Assembly (NCBI GenBank): GCA_003155135.1
Contig: PMFN01000022.1
Span: 78,684-142,683 of the forward strand
Reading direction: 5' to 3'
From: Acidimicrobiaceae bacterium
Lineage (GTDB): Bacteria; Actinomycetota; Acidimicrobiia; Acidimicrobiales; RAAP-2
Length of the DNA stretch: 64,000 nucleotides
Position 1 is the first letter of the stretch. The number at the start of each line of letters is the position of its first letter. Positions 51,904 through 60,428 of this stretch are shown here, one piece after another. The position numbers were made by a program, and so were the translations under genes. The notes beneath the pieces were generated by a model. It ran no database searches and was not told the origin of the DNA. It saw only the letters and a list, made by a program, of their open reading frames with translations.

Positions 51904-53202
51904 GTGTGGGATTTCGAGACCGACCCCGAGTACCAGGAGAAGCTCGACTGGGCGGACCGCTTCATGCGCGAAGAGGTCGAGCCCCTCGAGTACGTCGTTG
52001 CGCACCCGCTCGATCTGAGCGACCCGGTGCGCCAAGCACTCATCCCACCGCTCCAGGATGAGGTTCGGGCGCACGGGCTCTGGGCCTGCCATTTAGGTCC
52101 TGAGCTCGGCGGCCCGGGCTACGGGCAGGTGAAGCTCGCCCTCTTGAACGAGATCCTTGGGCGCTCGGGGTCCGGCTCGACGGTCGGGCCGGTCGTTTTC
52201 GGTTGCCAGGCGCCCGATACCGGCAATGCCGAGATCCTCGCCCACTACGGGACGCCGGCGCACAAGGAGAAGTACCTGCAGCCGCTCCTCGACGGCAAGA
52301 TCTTCTCCTGCTTCTCGATGACCGAGCCCCAGGGTGGGTCCGACCCCAAGGTCTTCCGGACCGAGGCGGTGCTCGACGGCGACGAATGGGTGCTGAACGG
52401 CGAGAAGTGGTTCTCGTCGAATGCCCGCTGGGCCGAGTTCCTCATCGTGATGGCGATCACCGACCCGGAGAACGAGCCGTACCAGCGCATGTCCATGTTC
52501 ATCGTGCCGACGGACACGCCGGGTGTCCGCATCCTGCGCGACGTCGGCGTGGCGGGTTGGGTGGAAGAAGGCGGGGGGGACCACGCGTACATCCGCTACG
52601 AGGACGTCCGCATCCCGAAGGACAACATGCTCGGCGACCGCGGCCAGGCGTTCGTCGTGGCCCAGACCCGGCTCGCCGGTGGCCGCATCCACCATGCGAT
52701 GCGAGCGGTGGGCCAGATGAAGCTGGCGTTCGAGATGCTCTGCGAACGTGCCGTGTCGCGCTTCACCCAGGACGAGCGGCTGTCCTCGAAGCAGCTCGTC
52801 CAAGAGATGGTGGCCGACGCGTGGATCGAGATCGAGCAGTTCCGCCTCCTCGTGCTCCAGACCGCATGGAAGATCGACCGTTACGGCGACTACAAGCGCG
52901 TCCGCGGCGACATCTCGGCGGTGAAGGTCGCAGCGCCCAAGGTGCTCCAGAGTGTGGCCACCAAGGCCCTGCAGGTCCACGGCTCGCTCGGCATCTCCGA
53001 CGAGATGCCCTTCGTGGCCATGCTGGTCAACGGGATCCACGTCGGCCTCGCCGACGGGCCCACCGAAGTGCACAAGCTGACGCTGGCCCGCCAGATCCTT
53101 GCCGGCGTCGAGCCGACGTCCGAGACGTTCCCGAGCCGGCACATCCCCGCGTTGAAGGAAGAGGCCGAGCGCAAGTACGCGGCGACCCTGGCCCGGCTCT
53201 GA
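51904..53202 (+). CDS. Acyl-CoA dehydrogenase family protein
   Basis: A 432-residue flavoprotein of the acyl-CoA dehydrogenase family, ACAD11-like. FAD-binding segments are CFSMTEPQGGSDPK and EWVLNGEKWFSSNARWAEFLIVM, with helical C-terminal blocks VQEMVADAWIEIEQFRLLVL and LQVHGSLGISDEMPF, then LADGPTEVHK. Catalytic base placement cannot be assigned with certainty. It should oxidise an acyl-CoA and pass electrons to the fused ETF at 44175. It starts at GTG after AAAGGAGG, and is followed by the LLM gene 22 bases downstream. Confidence 0.93.
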   Translation: MWDFETDPEYQEKLDWADRFMREEVEPLEYVVAHPLDLSDPVRQALIPPLQDEVRAHGLWACHLGPELGGPGYGQVKLALLNEILGRSGSGSTVGPVVFGCQAPDTGNAEILAHYGTPAHKEKYLQPLLDGKIFSCFSMTEPQGGSDPKVFRTEAVLDGDEWVLNGEKWFSSNARWAEFLIVMAITDPENEPYQRMSMFIVPTDTPGVRILRDVGVAGWVEEGGGDHAYIRYEDVRIPKDNMLGDRGQAFVVAQTRLAGGRIHHAMRAVGQMKLAFEMLCERAVSRFTQDERLSSKQLVQEMVADAWIEIEQFRLLVLQTAWKIDRYGDYKRVRGDISAVKVAAPKVLQSVATKALQVHGSLGISDEMPFVAMLVNGIHVGLADGPTEVHKLTLARQILAGVEPTSETFPSRHIPALKEEAERKYAATLARL

Positions 53203-53224
53203 GCAGCGAGACGGCTACGAGCAG

Positions 53225-54220
53225 GTGGCACTCGGCGCGACGGAGCACTCCGACCCGGCGGTGAGCGCTCCGTTCAGTCCCGGGACAGTGATGCTCGGAC
53301 TCCACCTGTCGGCCGGTGATGCACGCGAAGCGGTGCGCTCGCTGCGCGAGCAGGCAGTCGCCGCGGAACGAGCGGGGTTCGACGGCATCGGCCTGAGCGA
53401 GCACCATGGCGGCTTCCCGGGGTACGCACCTACGCCCATCGTCCTCGCCGGCGCTCTGGTTGCTGCAACCGAACGCATCTGGGGCGCGCCGTGTCCGACC
53501 GTGCTGCCCCTCCGCCCCAGCGTCGTTGTCGTCGAGGACCTCGCGTGGCTGGCCGCCTGCTACCCCGGTCGCATCGGCGCGGCGTTCGTCTCCGGCTACC
53601 AGTCGGGGGATTTCGAGCTCGTCGGTGCGGACTTCGAGCACCGCATGCGCGCATTCGCCGACGCCCTCCCCGCCGCGGTGCGCGCACTGGCCGGCGATCC
53701 GGCACTGACCGGGGGCGATCCGGCGGTGAGTGCCCTCGGCACCACGCCCGTCCCCGTGCTGGCCGGCGCGGGGGGGCCGCGTGCGGCACGACGGGCGGCG
53801 CTGGCCGGTGCGGGCCTACTGCTGACCTCGCTGACCGACCCGGGTGCGGCACGCGAGCTCGTCGATACCTATGCGGCCGAAGGCGGGACGGGGCCCAGGG
53901 TGTTGATCCGCAGGGTCTGGCTCGGGCCGCCGCCCTCCTTCGCCGAGCAGATGGATGCCTACCGCGCCGCCGACCCCGACGCCACCCTGCCCGGCGTCGA
54001 GGCGAACGACGTGATGGTGTCGGGCTCTGCCGACGACGTGGCGGCTCGGCTGGCGCGCGATTGCGAGGTGGCGGGTGCGGACGCGCTCAACCTGCGGATC
54101 TTTGCCCCCGATGCCACCTCGGCCGACCTCGTCGACCAGATCGAGCGGGTCGGCGCCGAGGTGCTGCCGGCCCTACGCCGTGCACTCGACTGGCGGCCGC
54201 ACGGCGCCGAGGCCACCTGA
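53225..54220 (+). CDS. LLM class flavin-dependent oxidoreductase
   Basis: A 331-residue luciferase-like protein. The barrel starts MLGLHLSAGDAREAV and continues FDGIGLSEHHGGFPGYAPTP, IWGAPCPTVLPLRPSVVV, EDLAWLAACYPGRIGAAF, then VPVLAGAGGPRAARRAA at the phosphate loop. EHH motif and overall order are as in bacterial luciferase-type monooxygenases and F420 reductases. GTG start. Sequence is more divergent from the other three LLM proteins here. Possibly FMN-dependent; it is co-transcribed with the acyl-CoA dehydrogenase. Confidence 0.85.
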   Translation: MALGATEHSDPAVSAPFSPGTVMLGLHLSAGDAREAVRSLREQAVAAERAGFDGIGLSEHHGGFPGYAPTPIVLAGALVAATERIWGAPCPTVLPLRPSVVVVEDLAWLAACYPGRIGAAFVSGYQSGDFELVGADFEHRMRAFADALPAAVRALAGDPALTGGDPAVSALGTTPVPVLAGAGGPRAARRAALAGAGLLLTSLTDPGAARELVDTYAAEGGTGPRVLIRRVWLGPPPSFAEQMDAYRAADPDATLPGVEANDVMVSGSADDVAARLARDCEVAGADALNLRIFAPDATSADLVDQIERVGAEVLPALRRALDWRPHGAEAT

Positions 54221-54253
54221 CATCACTGACGGCGCCAGCGCGTCGCGGTAGAC

Positions 54254-55021
54254 ATGCTCGTGGACTCCGTTGGCACCAACCGTGCGGGCTTCGACTCGAG
54301 CAGGCGCAAGATGAAGCTCTCCGAGGCCATCGCCGCCCAGATCCTCGACGACATCGCCCGGCGGGGCATGACCGAGGGGCAGCCCCTCATGTCCGAGGCC
54401 GCCATGCTCGAGACCTACGGCGGCGGGCGCGCATCGGTGCGCGAGGCACTCCGGATCCTCGAGACGAACGGGCTCGTCAACATCAAGGCAGGCCCGCGCG
54501 GGGGTGCGGTAGTGGGGCGAGTGGACCCGGTGCAGTTCGGCCGGAGTGCCACCCGGTACTTCCAACTGGGTGGGGCCACGGTCCGTGAGCTGATCGAGGC
54601 GCGCCTTATCCTGGAGCCGGCCACCACCGGGTTGGCGGCCAAGCGCCGGGATCCTGCCAGCATGGAGCGCCTGCGAGGGTGGCTGGAGAACCACCATGAC
54701 CGCCCGACCGGCGACGACGCCACCTACCTGTCGGAGTCCTTCGAGTTCCACTCCATCGTCTCTGGGATGTCGGGCAACATGGTCCTCGACCTCATCACCC
54801 TGGCCATGAAGGACGTGTTCACCTCCCGTGTGAAAAGTGCGGTCTACCCGCCCAACGCCCGCCGGCGGGTGCGTGCCGTGCACGAGGAGATCGCCCAACT
54901 TGTCCTCGACGGCGACGCCGAAGGCGCAGAGCGCCTGATGCGCGAGCACCTCGAGGAGTACGTGCGCTACGCCACCCGGCGTCTCCCCGGTCTCCTCGAA
55001 GACAAAGTCTCCTGGCAGTAG
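54254..55021 (+). CDS. FadR-type GntR regulator (copy 2)
   Basis: A 255-residue GntR/FadR regulator. The winged helix shows AAQILDDIARRGMTEGQPLM and GGRASVREALRILETNGLV, and the FCD domain VRELIEARLILEPA, FEFHSIVSGMSGN and HEEIAQLVLDGDAEGAERLMREHL. It is clearly paralogous to the regulator at 50611. ATG at 54254 with CGGTAGAC upstream, a weak ribosome site. It lies next to two AT-rich elements (55085 and 56416), so it may repress the adjacent CoA-transferase and amidohydrolase genes. Confidence 0.92.
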   Translation: MLVDSVGTNRAGFDSSRRKMKLSEAIAAQILDDIARRGMTEGQPLMSEAAMLETYGGGRASVREALRILETNGLVNIKAGPRGGAVVGRVDPVQFGRSATRYFQLGGATVRELIEARLILEPATTGLAAKRRDPASMERLRGWLENHHDRPTGDDATYLSESFEFHSIVSGMSGNMVLDLITLAMKDVFTSRVKSAVYPPNARRRVRAVHEEIAQLVLDGDAEGAERLMREHLEEYVRYATRRLPGLLEDKVSWQ

Positions 55022-55084
55022 CTCGCCGGCAGTCAGCCCTGCACTCGACGCCACGATGAGGCGCATCTAGCGTCCTTGCCTTTT

Positions 55085-55098
55085 CATGACTATGATTA
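55085..55098. promoter_or_regulatory. AT-rich element, site E of a recurrent set
   Basis: CATGACTATGATTA lies 24-37 bases before the GTG start of the CoA-transferase gene. It is nearly identical to sites A and C. Its location rules out the longer upstream start for that gene. Confidence 0.5.
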
Positions 55099-55121
55099 GC
55101 CCAGATCTGGAGGAGGGGGCA

Positions 55122-56351
55122 GTGAGCACAGGAGAACCGACCGAGCCGCCTCGTGCACTCGCAGGAGTCACGGTCGTCGACTTCACCCGCCAGATGTCGG
55201 GGCCGTACGCGTCCCTCGTATTGGGCGACTTCGGGGCGGACATCATCAAGATCGAGAGCGCACCGAAGGGCGACGGCTGCCGCTACATTGGCAACACCTT
55301 CATCGGTGGCGAGTCGACGATGTTCCTCACGTGGAACAGGAACAAGCGCAGTGTCTGTCTCGACCTGCGGCGACCCGAGGGGCTCGCCGTGGCACTTCGC
55401 CTCATCGACAAGGCCGACGTGGTCATGGAGAACTTCCGGCCGGGCGTCGCCGACAAGATCGGGATCGGGGCCGATGCCGTCCTCGAGCGCAATCCACGCG
55501 TCATCTACTGCTCGGTGAACGCGTTCGGCTCCGAGGGCCCCTGGGCGCTGCGTCCCGGCACCGACCCCGTGGTCCAGGCGATGAGCGGCGTGATGTCGGT
55601 GACCGGCGAACGAGACGGCGGCCCGCTGCTGGTCGGGATCCCCGTCGCTGACTACAGCAGTGCGATGATCGCGGTGCAGGGCATCCTCCTCGGCCTCCTC
55701 GCCCGACAGGGCACCGGACGCGGCCAGAAGGTCGAGATCCCGATGCTCCATGCGCTCGCCTTCGGGCTCACCACGCGTGTCGGCCCCTACTTTGCGACTG
55801 ACGAGGACCCAACCCGCTGGGGGAGCCAGCACAGCCAGGTGGTGCCCTACCAGGCGTTCAAGACGAAGGACGGCTATGCGGTCTCGGGCACCTGGGGTGA
55901 CGCGGACTGGCCGCGCTTTTGCGACGGACTCGGCTGGCCCGAGCTCGCTGACGACCACCGCTACGACACGAACGTGAAGCGGGTGGAGCGGCGCGACGAG
56001 CTGAGCGAGATGCTCCAGGAGCGCTTCACCGATCGGACGACAGCGGAATGGGAGGAGCGGTTCTCTTCACGCAAGGTCCTGTTCGCGCCGGTTAACACGT
56101 TCTCGGAGCTTTTCAACCACCCACAGGCCGAGGCCATGAAGCTCGTGGTTGACGTCGAGCACCCGAAGGCCGGCGTCCAGCGCCAGCTGGCTGCGGCCAT
56201 TCGCATGACCGACACCCCGGCACGCATCGACCGGCCGTCGCCGCTGCTCGGTCAGCACACCGAAGAGGTCCTGCTCGAGTTCGGATGGGATCGCAGCGAG
56301 GTCGACGACCTGGTGGCGAGCGGCGTGGCCCAGGTCGGACCGCGCGACTGA
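55122..56351 (+). CDS. CaiB/BaiF family CoA-transferase (copy 4, Asp present)
   Basis: Family III CoA-transferase, 409 residues. Opening GVTVVDFTRQMSGPYASLVLGDFGADIIK is standard, and the catalytic Asp is kept in TDPVVQAMSGVMSVTG. Later blocks NSF-like GQKVEIPMLHALAFG and DYSSAMIAVQGILLGL are typical. The GTG at 55122 follows GGAGGAGGGGGC. It should transfer CoA from a donor such as succinyl-CoA to a carboxylic acid intermediate. It is the most conventional of the five CoA-transferases here. Confidence 0.94.
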   Translation: MSTGEPTEPPRALAGVTVVDFTRQMSGPYASLVLGDFGADIIKIESAPKGDGCRYIGNTFIGGESTMFLTWNRNKRSVCLDLRRPEGLAVALRLIDKADVVMENFRPGVADKIGIGADAVLERNPRVIYCSVNAFGSEGPWALRPGTDPVVQAMSGVMSVTGERDGGPLLVGIPVADYSSAMIAVQGILLGLLARQGTGRGQKVEIPMLHALAFGLTTRVGPYFATDEDPTRWGSQHSQVVPYQAFKTKDGYAVSGTWGDADWPRFCDGLGWPELADDHRYDTNVKRVERRDELSEMLQERFTDRTTAEWEERFSSRKVLFAPVNTFSELFNHPQAEAMKLVVDVEHPKAGVQRQLAAAIRMTDTPARIDRPSPLLGQHTEEVLLEFGWDRSEVDDLVASGVAQVGPRD

Positions 56352-56415
56352 TCCTGGCGGCTGACGCCCGGTTGTCCACGCGTCGGAGCGATTGACCGCT
56401 CCAAGAATTCAGTAC

Positions 56416-56431
56416 TACTATGCGAATAGTA
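56416..56431. promoter_or_regulatory. Perfect AT-rich inverted repeat, site F
   Basis: TACTAT-GCGA-ATAGTA is a perfect 6-bp inverted repeat with a 4-base spacer, 34-49 bases before the amidohydrolase start. Probable operator, related to site D (ACTAT/ATAGT). Confidence 0.55.
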
Positions 56432-56464
56432 AGGCTATTTCGGAATGGCCGGGGGAGGGGACCC

Positions 56465-57721
56465 ATGTACGAGTACGAAGTCGTCTCGGCGGACGCCCAC
56501 ATCGAGGCACCGCCCACCCGTTGGACGGACCGGTTGCCGGCTGCACTGCGCGACCAGGCGCCAACGGTCGTCGAGATGCCCGACGGGGGCCAAGGCGTCG
56601 CACTCGGCGACGAACGGGTGCCACTTGGGCTGACCATCACCGGTGGCCTTACCTACGACCAGTTCCGCCAGAAGGGCCTTCGCTACGACGATGACCCGCC
56701 CGGGACGGGCCAGCCCGCCCAGCGCATCGCAGAGCAGGACCGCGACGGCGTCGACGCCGAGGTCCTCTTCTCCACGGTCATCGCCACCATGTTCACCAAG
56801 ATGCAGGACCCGGAGTTGATCGGCGCCTGCGTCCGCGCCTACAACGACTGGCTCGACGAGTTCTGCTCCTATGATCCCGACCGCCTCTTCGGCATCGCCC
56901 TCATGCCGTTCAACGGCGTTCGCCCCGCGGTCGAAGAGCTCGAGCGGGTTGCCGCCAAACCGGGGATCAGGGGCGTGCACCTCTTGAAGTTCCCCTCGGG
57001 CGACTCCTACCTCAGCCGGGAAGACGACGAGTTCTGGTCGGTCGCCAACGATCTCTCCGTGCCGATCATCGCCCACCACAACTTCGGTGGCGACGACAAG
57101 GCGAAGTCACACCCCATGTCGGGCATGAAGGAGAAGGCCCTCGAGATCGCCGGCGGCGCTGATCTCGCCATGTTCGCCTGGCTGCTCACCTGTGACCTGC
57201 CGATGCCCACCCTGCCCATCCTCACTGTCGAACAGCTGTTCCTCTCCGGGACGCTCGACAAGTACCCGAACCTGCGGTTCCACTTCGCCGAGACGGGAAT
57301 CGGCTGGTTGCCCTACTGGCTCGAGCAGATGGAGGACCGCTTCGACCGGCACCGCTTCTGGGCCAATGTGGAGCTGCCGCGGCGACCCCTGCAGTACTTC
57401 CGGGACCACTTCACCTTCTCGTTCCAAGAGGACCACGCGGGCGTCGCCCTGCGGCACTCCATCGGGATCGACAACATCTGCTGGGCCAACGACTTCCCGC
57501 ACAGCGTGGGGGATTGGCCCTGGTCGAACGAGGTTCGGGCCAGGCAGTTCAATGGGCTGCCGATCGACGAGGTGCGCAAGATCCAGGGACTGAACATCGC
57601 CGCCCAGCTCGGCGTGATCACTCCGGCCGAGAAGGCCGAGCTGGCCGCCCGGCCGCTCAAGAACCCTCTCGACCAGACGCCTCCCACCCGTGGCGCCCGA
57701 CGGATCCCGGCGGGTGTCTGA
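56465..57721 (+). CDS. Amidohydrolase-2 family TIM-barrel protein (copy 3)
   Basis: A 418-residue metal-dependent hydrolase. VSADAHIEAPPTRW is the N-terminal metal block, with one His and Glu-Ala-Pro in place of the usual second His. IIAHHNFGGDDK, LRFHFAETGIGWLPYWLE and ICWANDFPHSVGDWPW follow, with the barrel Asp. The start ATG has GGGGGAGGGG upstream. It is first in a tight plus-strand operon: amidohydrolase, CoA-transferase, LLM, DUF35, thiolase-like. Reaction not determined. Confidence 0.9.
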   Translation: MYEYEVVSADAHIEAPPTRWTDRLPAALRDQAPTVVEMPDGGQGVALGDERVPLGLTITGGLTYDQFRQKGLRYDDDPPGTGQPAQRIAEQDRDGVDAEVLFSTVIATMFTKMQDPELIGACVRAYNDWLDEFCSYDPDRLFGIALMPFNGVRPAVEELERVAAKPGIRGVHLLKFPSGDSYLSREDDEFWSVANDLSVPIIAHHNFGGDDKAKSHPMSGMKEKALEIAGGADLAMFAWLLTCDLPMPTLPILTVEQLFLSGTLDKYPNLRFHFAETGIGWLPYWLEQMEDRFDRHRFWANVELPRRPLQYFRDHFTFSFQEDHAGVALRHSIGIDNICWANDFPHSVGDWPWSNEVRARQFNGLPIDEVRKIQGLNIAAQLGVITPAEKAELAARPLKNPLDQTPPTRGARRIPAGV

Positions 57722-57775
57722 CCGGTCGCCGTTCGGCGACAGAAGTTGTGGTCGACTCACTGGAGTCGTCGTGCC

Positions 57776-58969
57776 GTGAGCGAGGGTGACGGTGGGGAGA
57801 ACCCGCGGATCGCTGACTTCTCGACGCACCTGAGCGGGCCGTTCGCCAGTCGGATCCTGTCCGACCTCGGCGCCGACGTGATCAAGATCGAGAACCCTCG
57901 GACCGGCGACGGGAACCGTGGGCTCCACCCCTTGGTCGAGGGTGTCGGCAGTATGCATCTCGCCCTGAGTGCCGGTACACGCAGCATCGCGGTCGACCGG
58001 CGCTCGCCGCACTTCGAGACGGTGGTGCGCGCCGCCATCGAGTGGGCCGACGCGGTGATCGTCGGCGCGCGCCCGAAGGACGCCGAGCGCCTGGGCCTCG
58101 ACTTCCACAGCGTCGCCAAGGTGAAGAGCGACGTCGTCTACTGCCTGATCTCGGGCTACGGGGAGTCCGGACCGTGGCAGGACTTCACCGCCCACGGCCA
58201 GACGATGGACGCCATGGCCGGGCTCGTCCCGATCGAGTGGGTGGACGGCGCGCCCACCACGCCGGCAGGTTGGCGATCCTCGGGCACGACGCTGGCCGGG
58301 ATCTACGCGGCATTGGGCACCATGTACGCCCTCTACCAGAAGGCCAAAGGTGTCCCCGGGCCGCTCCATGTGAGCGTCCCGGTCTGGGGGGCGGCGATGG
58401 CATGGAGCTGGCGGGACCTCACCTGCATGGCCAACCTCGGTGAGCCGTGGACCGACTATCAGGACCTGGGCTCGCGCTACTCGATGTACGGCACCGCCGA
58501 CCACCGCGCGCTCATCGTGGCGCCGGCGGAGCAGAAGTTCTGGCACGAGTTCTGCGATATCGCCGGGCTCACCGAGCTGCACGACCGGGGCTCATGGGAC
58601 TCGGGCATGGATTTCGGCCGGGGGGCTGCGTACGAAGCCGAGCGCCCGGTGATCGCCCGAGCCATCGCCACGCGCACCCTCGCCGAGTGGACGACGGCGC
58701 TGACGGCGAGCTCGGTGCCCTTTGCCCCGGTCCTCACGCTGGGCGAGGCCATGGAGAGTGAGCAGGCCGCCGCCCTCGGCGTCATGCGCCCAACGACGGT
58801 GGGCGGCGAGCCGGTCACGGTGCCCGCCACGCCGGTGCGCATCTCCACATCAGCTGGGGCGGGCGAGCCTCCGAGCGTGGGCCCCCCACCGGAGATCGGA
58901 GAGCACACTGCCGAGATCCTCTCGGAGCTCGGCATCGGCGATCTCCTCGGCGAGTTAGGGAGCAGGTGA
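57776..58969 (+). CDS. CaiB/BaiF family CoA-transferase (copy 5)
   Basis: A 397-residue CoA-transferase-like protein starting at GTG (VSEGDGGENP). The N-terminus IADFSTHLSGPFASRILSDLGADVIKIENP is typical. At the catalytic Asp position the stretch is AHGQTMDAMAG, with Gly by hand alignment. The following block is more divergent (WGAAMAWSWRDL). Its stop overlaps the LLM start (GTGA). It may be a CoA-transferase variant with different residue use or a protein without transferase activity. Confidence 0.87.
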   Translation: MSEGDGGENPRIADFSTHLSGPFASRILSDLGADVIKIENPRTGDGNRGLHPLVEGVGSMHLALSAGTRSIAVDRRSPHFETVVRAAIEWADAVIVGARPKDAERLGLDFHSVAKVKSDVVYCLISGYGESGPWQDFTAHGQTMDAMAGLVPIEWVDGAPTTPAGWRSSGTTLAGIYAALGTMYALYQKAKGVPGPLHVSVPVWGAAMAWSWRDLTCMANLGEPWTDYQDLGSRYSMYGTADHRALIVAPAEQKFWHEFCDIAGLTELHDRGSWDSGMDFGRGAAYEAERPVIARAIATRTLAEWTTALTASSVPFAPVLTLGEAMESEQAAALGVMRPTTVGGEPVTVPATPVRISTSAGAGEPPSVGPPPEIGEHTAEILSELGIGDLLGELGSR

Positions 58970-59994
58970 GCACCATGGGCGCACAACCCTTGCGATATGG
59001 GATGCAGTTGACGTCGGTGTACACGGCGCAGGACCCCCCCGACGTCCACGTCGCCGAGCACGAGGAGCTGGTCCGCAGGGCAGAGGCCCTTGGGTTCGAC
59101 TTCATCGGGGTCGGGCAGCACTTCCTCACCCCCGAGCTCCGTTACCTCCAGCCGATCCCCTATCTGGCCCATATGGGCGCCGTCGCTCCGTCACTGCGAT
59201 TGGCGACGTTCATCCTCCTCCTGCCGCTGCACAACCCCATCGATATCGCGGAGCAGATGGCGACCCTCGACGTGATCTCCGGCGGCAAGTCGATCATGGG
59301 CGTGGGCCTCGGTTACGCCGATCACGAGTTCAAGGCGTTCGGCGTGAACCGGGAGGATCGGGTCGCACGATTCGAGGAGTCACTCGAGGTGATCCGGGCC
59401 ATGTGGTCGGGGGCCGGGGGCAGCCACAAGGGTGCGCACTTCGTCATCGACGACCTCCTGGCTTCGACGGTGCCCATCCAGCGGCCGGGGCCACCCGTCT
59501 GGTCCGCCGGTCAGACCAAGGTCGCCGTGCGGCGCGCGGCGCGCATGGCCGACGCCTGGTGCGTCCCGCCGTTCATCACCCACGAGCAGCTGGTCGAGTT
59601 CGCCGCCATCTTCGCCGAAGAACGCGAGCGGGGCGGCCTGCCGCCGGCCACCGAGTTCCCGGTCCGCCGCGAGCTCGTGATCGCCGACACGTACGAAGAG
59701 GCGCTGCGCGGTGCGGCGCAGCGGTCCGAGAGCCGGATGGGCACGTATGTGAAGTGGGGGATGGACAAGGACTACCGGTCGGGCGACATCACCGACGTCG
59801 ACACCGACAACCTGAAGCAGCGCTTCGTGCTCGGAACACCGCAGGACTGCGCTGCCCAGATCGACGAACTGCGCCAGAAGGTGGGCATGACGCATTTCGT
59901 GCTCAAGCCCCAATGGCCCGGTCTCCCCCAAAACGAGGCCCTCGACCAGCTGGACCGCTTCGGCGAGCAGGTCGCGCCGCTCCTGGCCACATGA
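58966..59994 (+). CDS. LLM class flavin-dependent oxidoreductase
   Basis: A 342-residue luciferase-like oxidoreductase. The motifs FDFIGVGQHFLTPELRY, ATFILLLPLHNPIDIAEQMATLD, ISGGKSIMGVGLGY and PPVWSAGQTKVAVRRAA match the family. The C-terminus reads THFVLKPQWPGLPQNEAL, shared with the LLM protein at 62151 (VIFKPQWPSM), so the two are close paralogues. It is translationally coupled on both sides (GTGA with the CoA-transferase, ATGA with DUF35). Oxygenase or F420-dependent dehydrogenase activity is possible. Confidence 0.92.
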   Translation: MSTMGAQPLRYGMQLTSVYTAQDPPDVHVAEHEELVRRAEALGFDFIGVGQHFLTPELRYLQPIPYLAHMGAVAPSLRLATFILLLPLHNPIDIAEQMATLDVISGGKSIMGVGLGYADHEFKAFGVNREDRVARFEESLEVIRAMWSGAGGSHKGAHFVIDDLLASTVPIQRPGPPVWSAGQTKVAVRRAARMADAWCVPPFITHEQLVEFAAIFAEERERGGLPPATEFPVRRELVIADTYEEALRGAAQRSESRMGTYVKWGMDKDYRSGDITDVDTDNLKQRFVLGTPQDCAAQIDELRQKVGMTHFVLKPQWPGLPQNEALDQLDRFGEQVAPLLAT

Positions 59995-60428
59995 GCGCGC
60001 TACCCGACGACGCCGCGCTGTTCGAGCGCTTCCCGGGCGTCGGGCTCGATCACGACAACAAGGGCCTCTACCGGGGATTCCTCGAACGCGAGCTCCGGCT
60101 CAACCGGTGCGGTGCCTGCGGGCACTGGCAGCACCCCTCGCTCCCCATGTGCCCGCGCTGCTGGTCGACCGACGTCGTGGCGACCCCGGTCAGCGGACGC
60201 GGGGAGATCTACCTCCTCACCGTCATGCACCAGGGCCCGCCGACGCCCGGCGTCGACTACCACAGCGGCTACGCCGTGGGCTCGGTGGAGCTGGTCGAGC
60301 AGCGTGGCCTCCGCTACACCTCGGCCATCCGAAGCGACGGCATCCGGCCGGCGATCGGGATGCCCGTCGAACTGGAATGGATCGAGCGCTCGGGCGCACC
60401 CTTCCCCGTCTTCGCGGCGCGCCCATGA
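59991..60428 (+). CDS. DUF35 OB-fold/zinc-ribbon protein (copy C)
   Basis: A 145-residue protein with the zinc ribbon CGACGHWQHPSLPMCPRC at about residues 40-57 and an OB-fold (GRGEIYLLTVMHQGPPTPG). Its ATG overlaps the LLM stop and its own stop overlaps the start of the following thiolase-like gene, so the two are almost certainly expressed as a complex in fixed ratio. Such pairs form active aldolases in steroid catabolism. Confidence 0.93.
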   Translation: MSALPDDAALFERFPGVGLDHDNKGLYRGFLERELRLNRCGACGHWQHPSLPMCPRCWSTDVVATPVSGRGEIYLLTVMHQGPPTPGVDYHSGYAVGSVELVEQRGLRYTSAIRSDGIRPAIGMPVELEWIERSGAPFPVFAARP

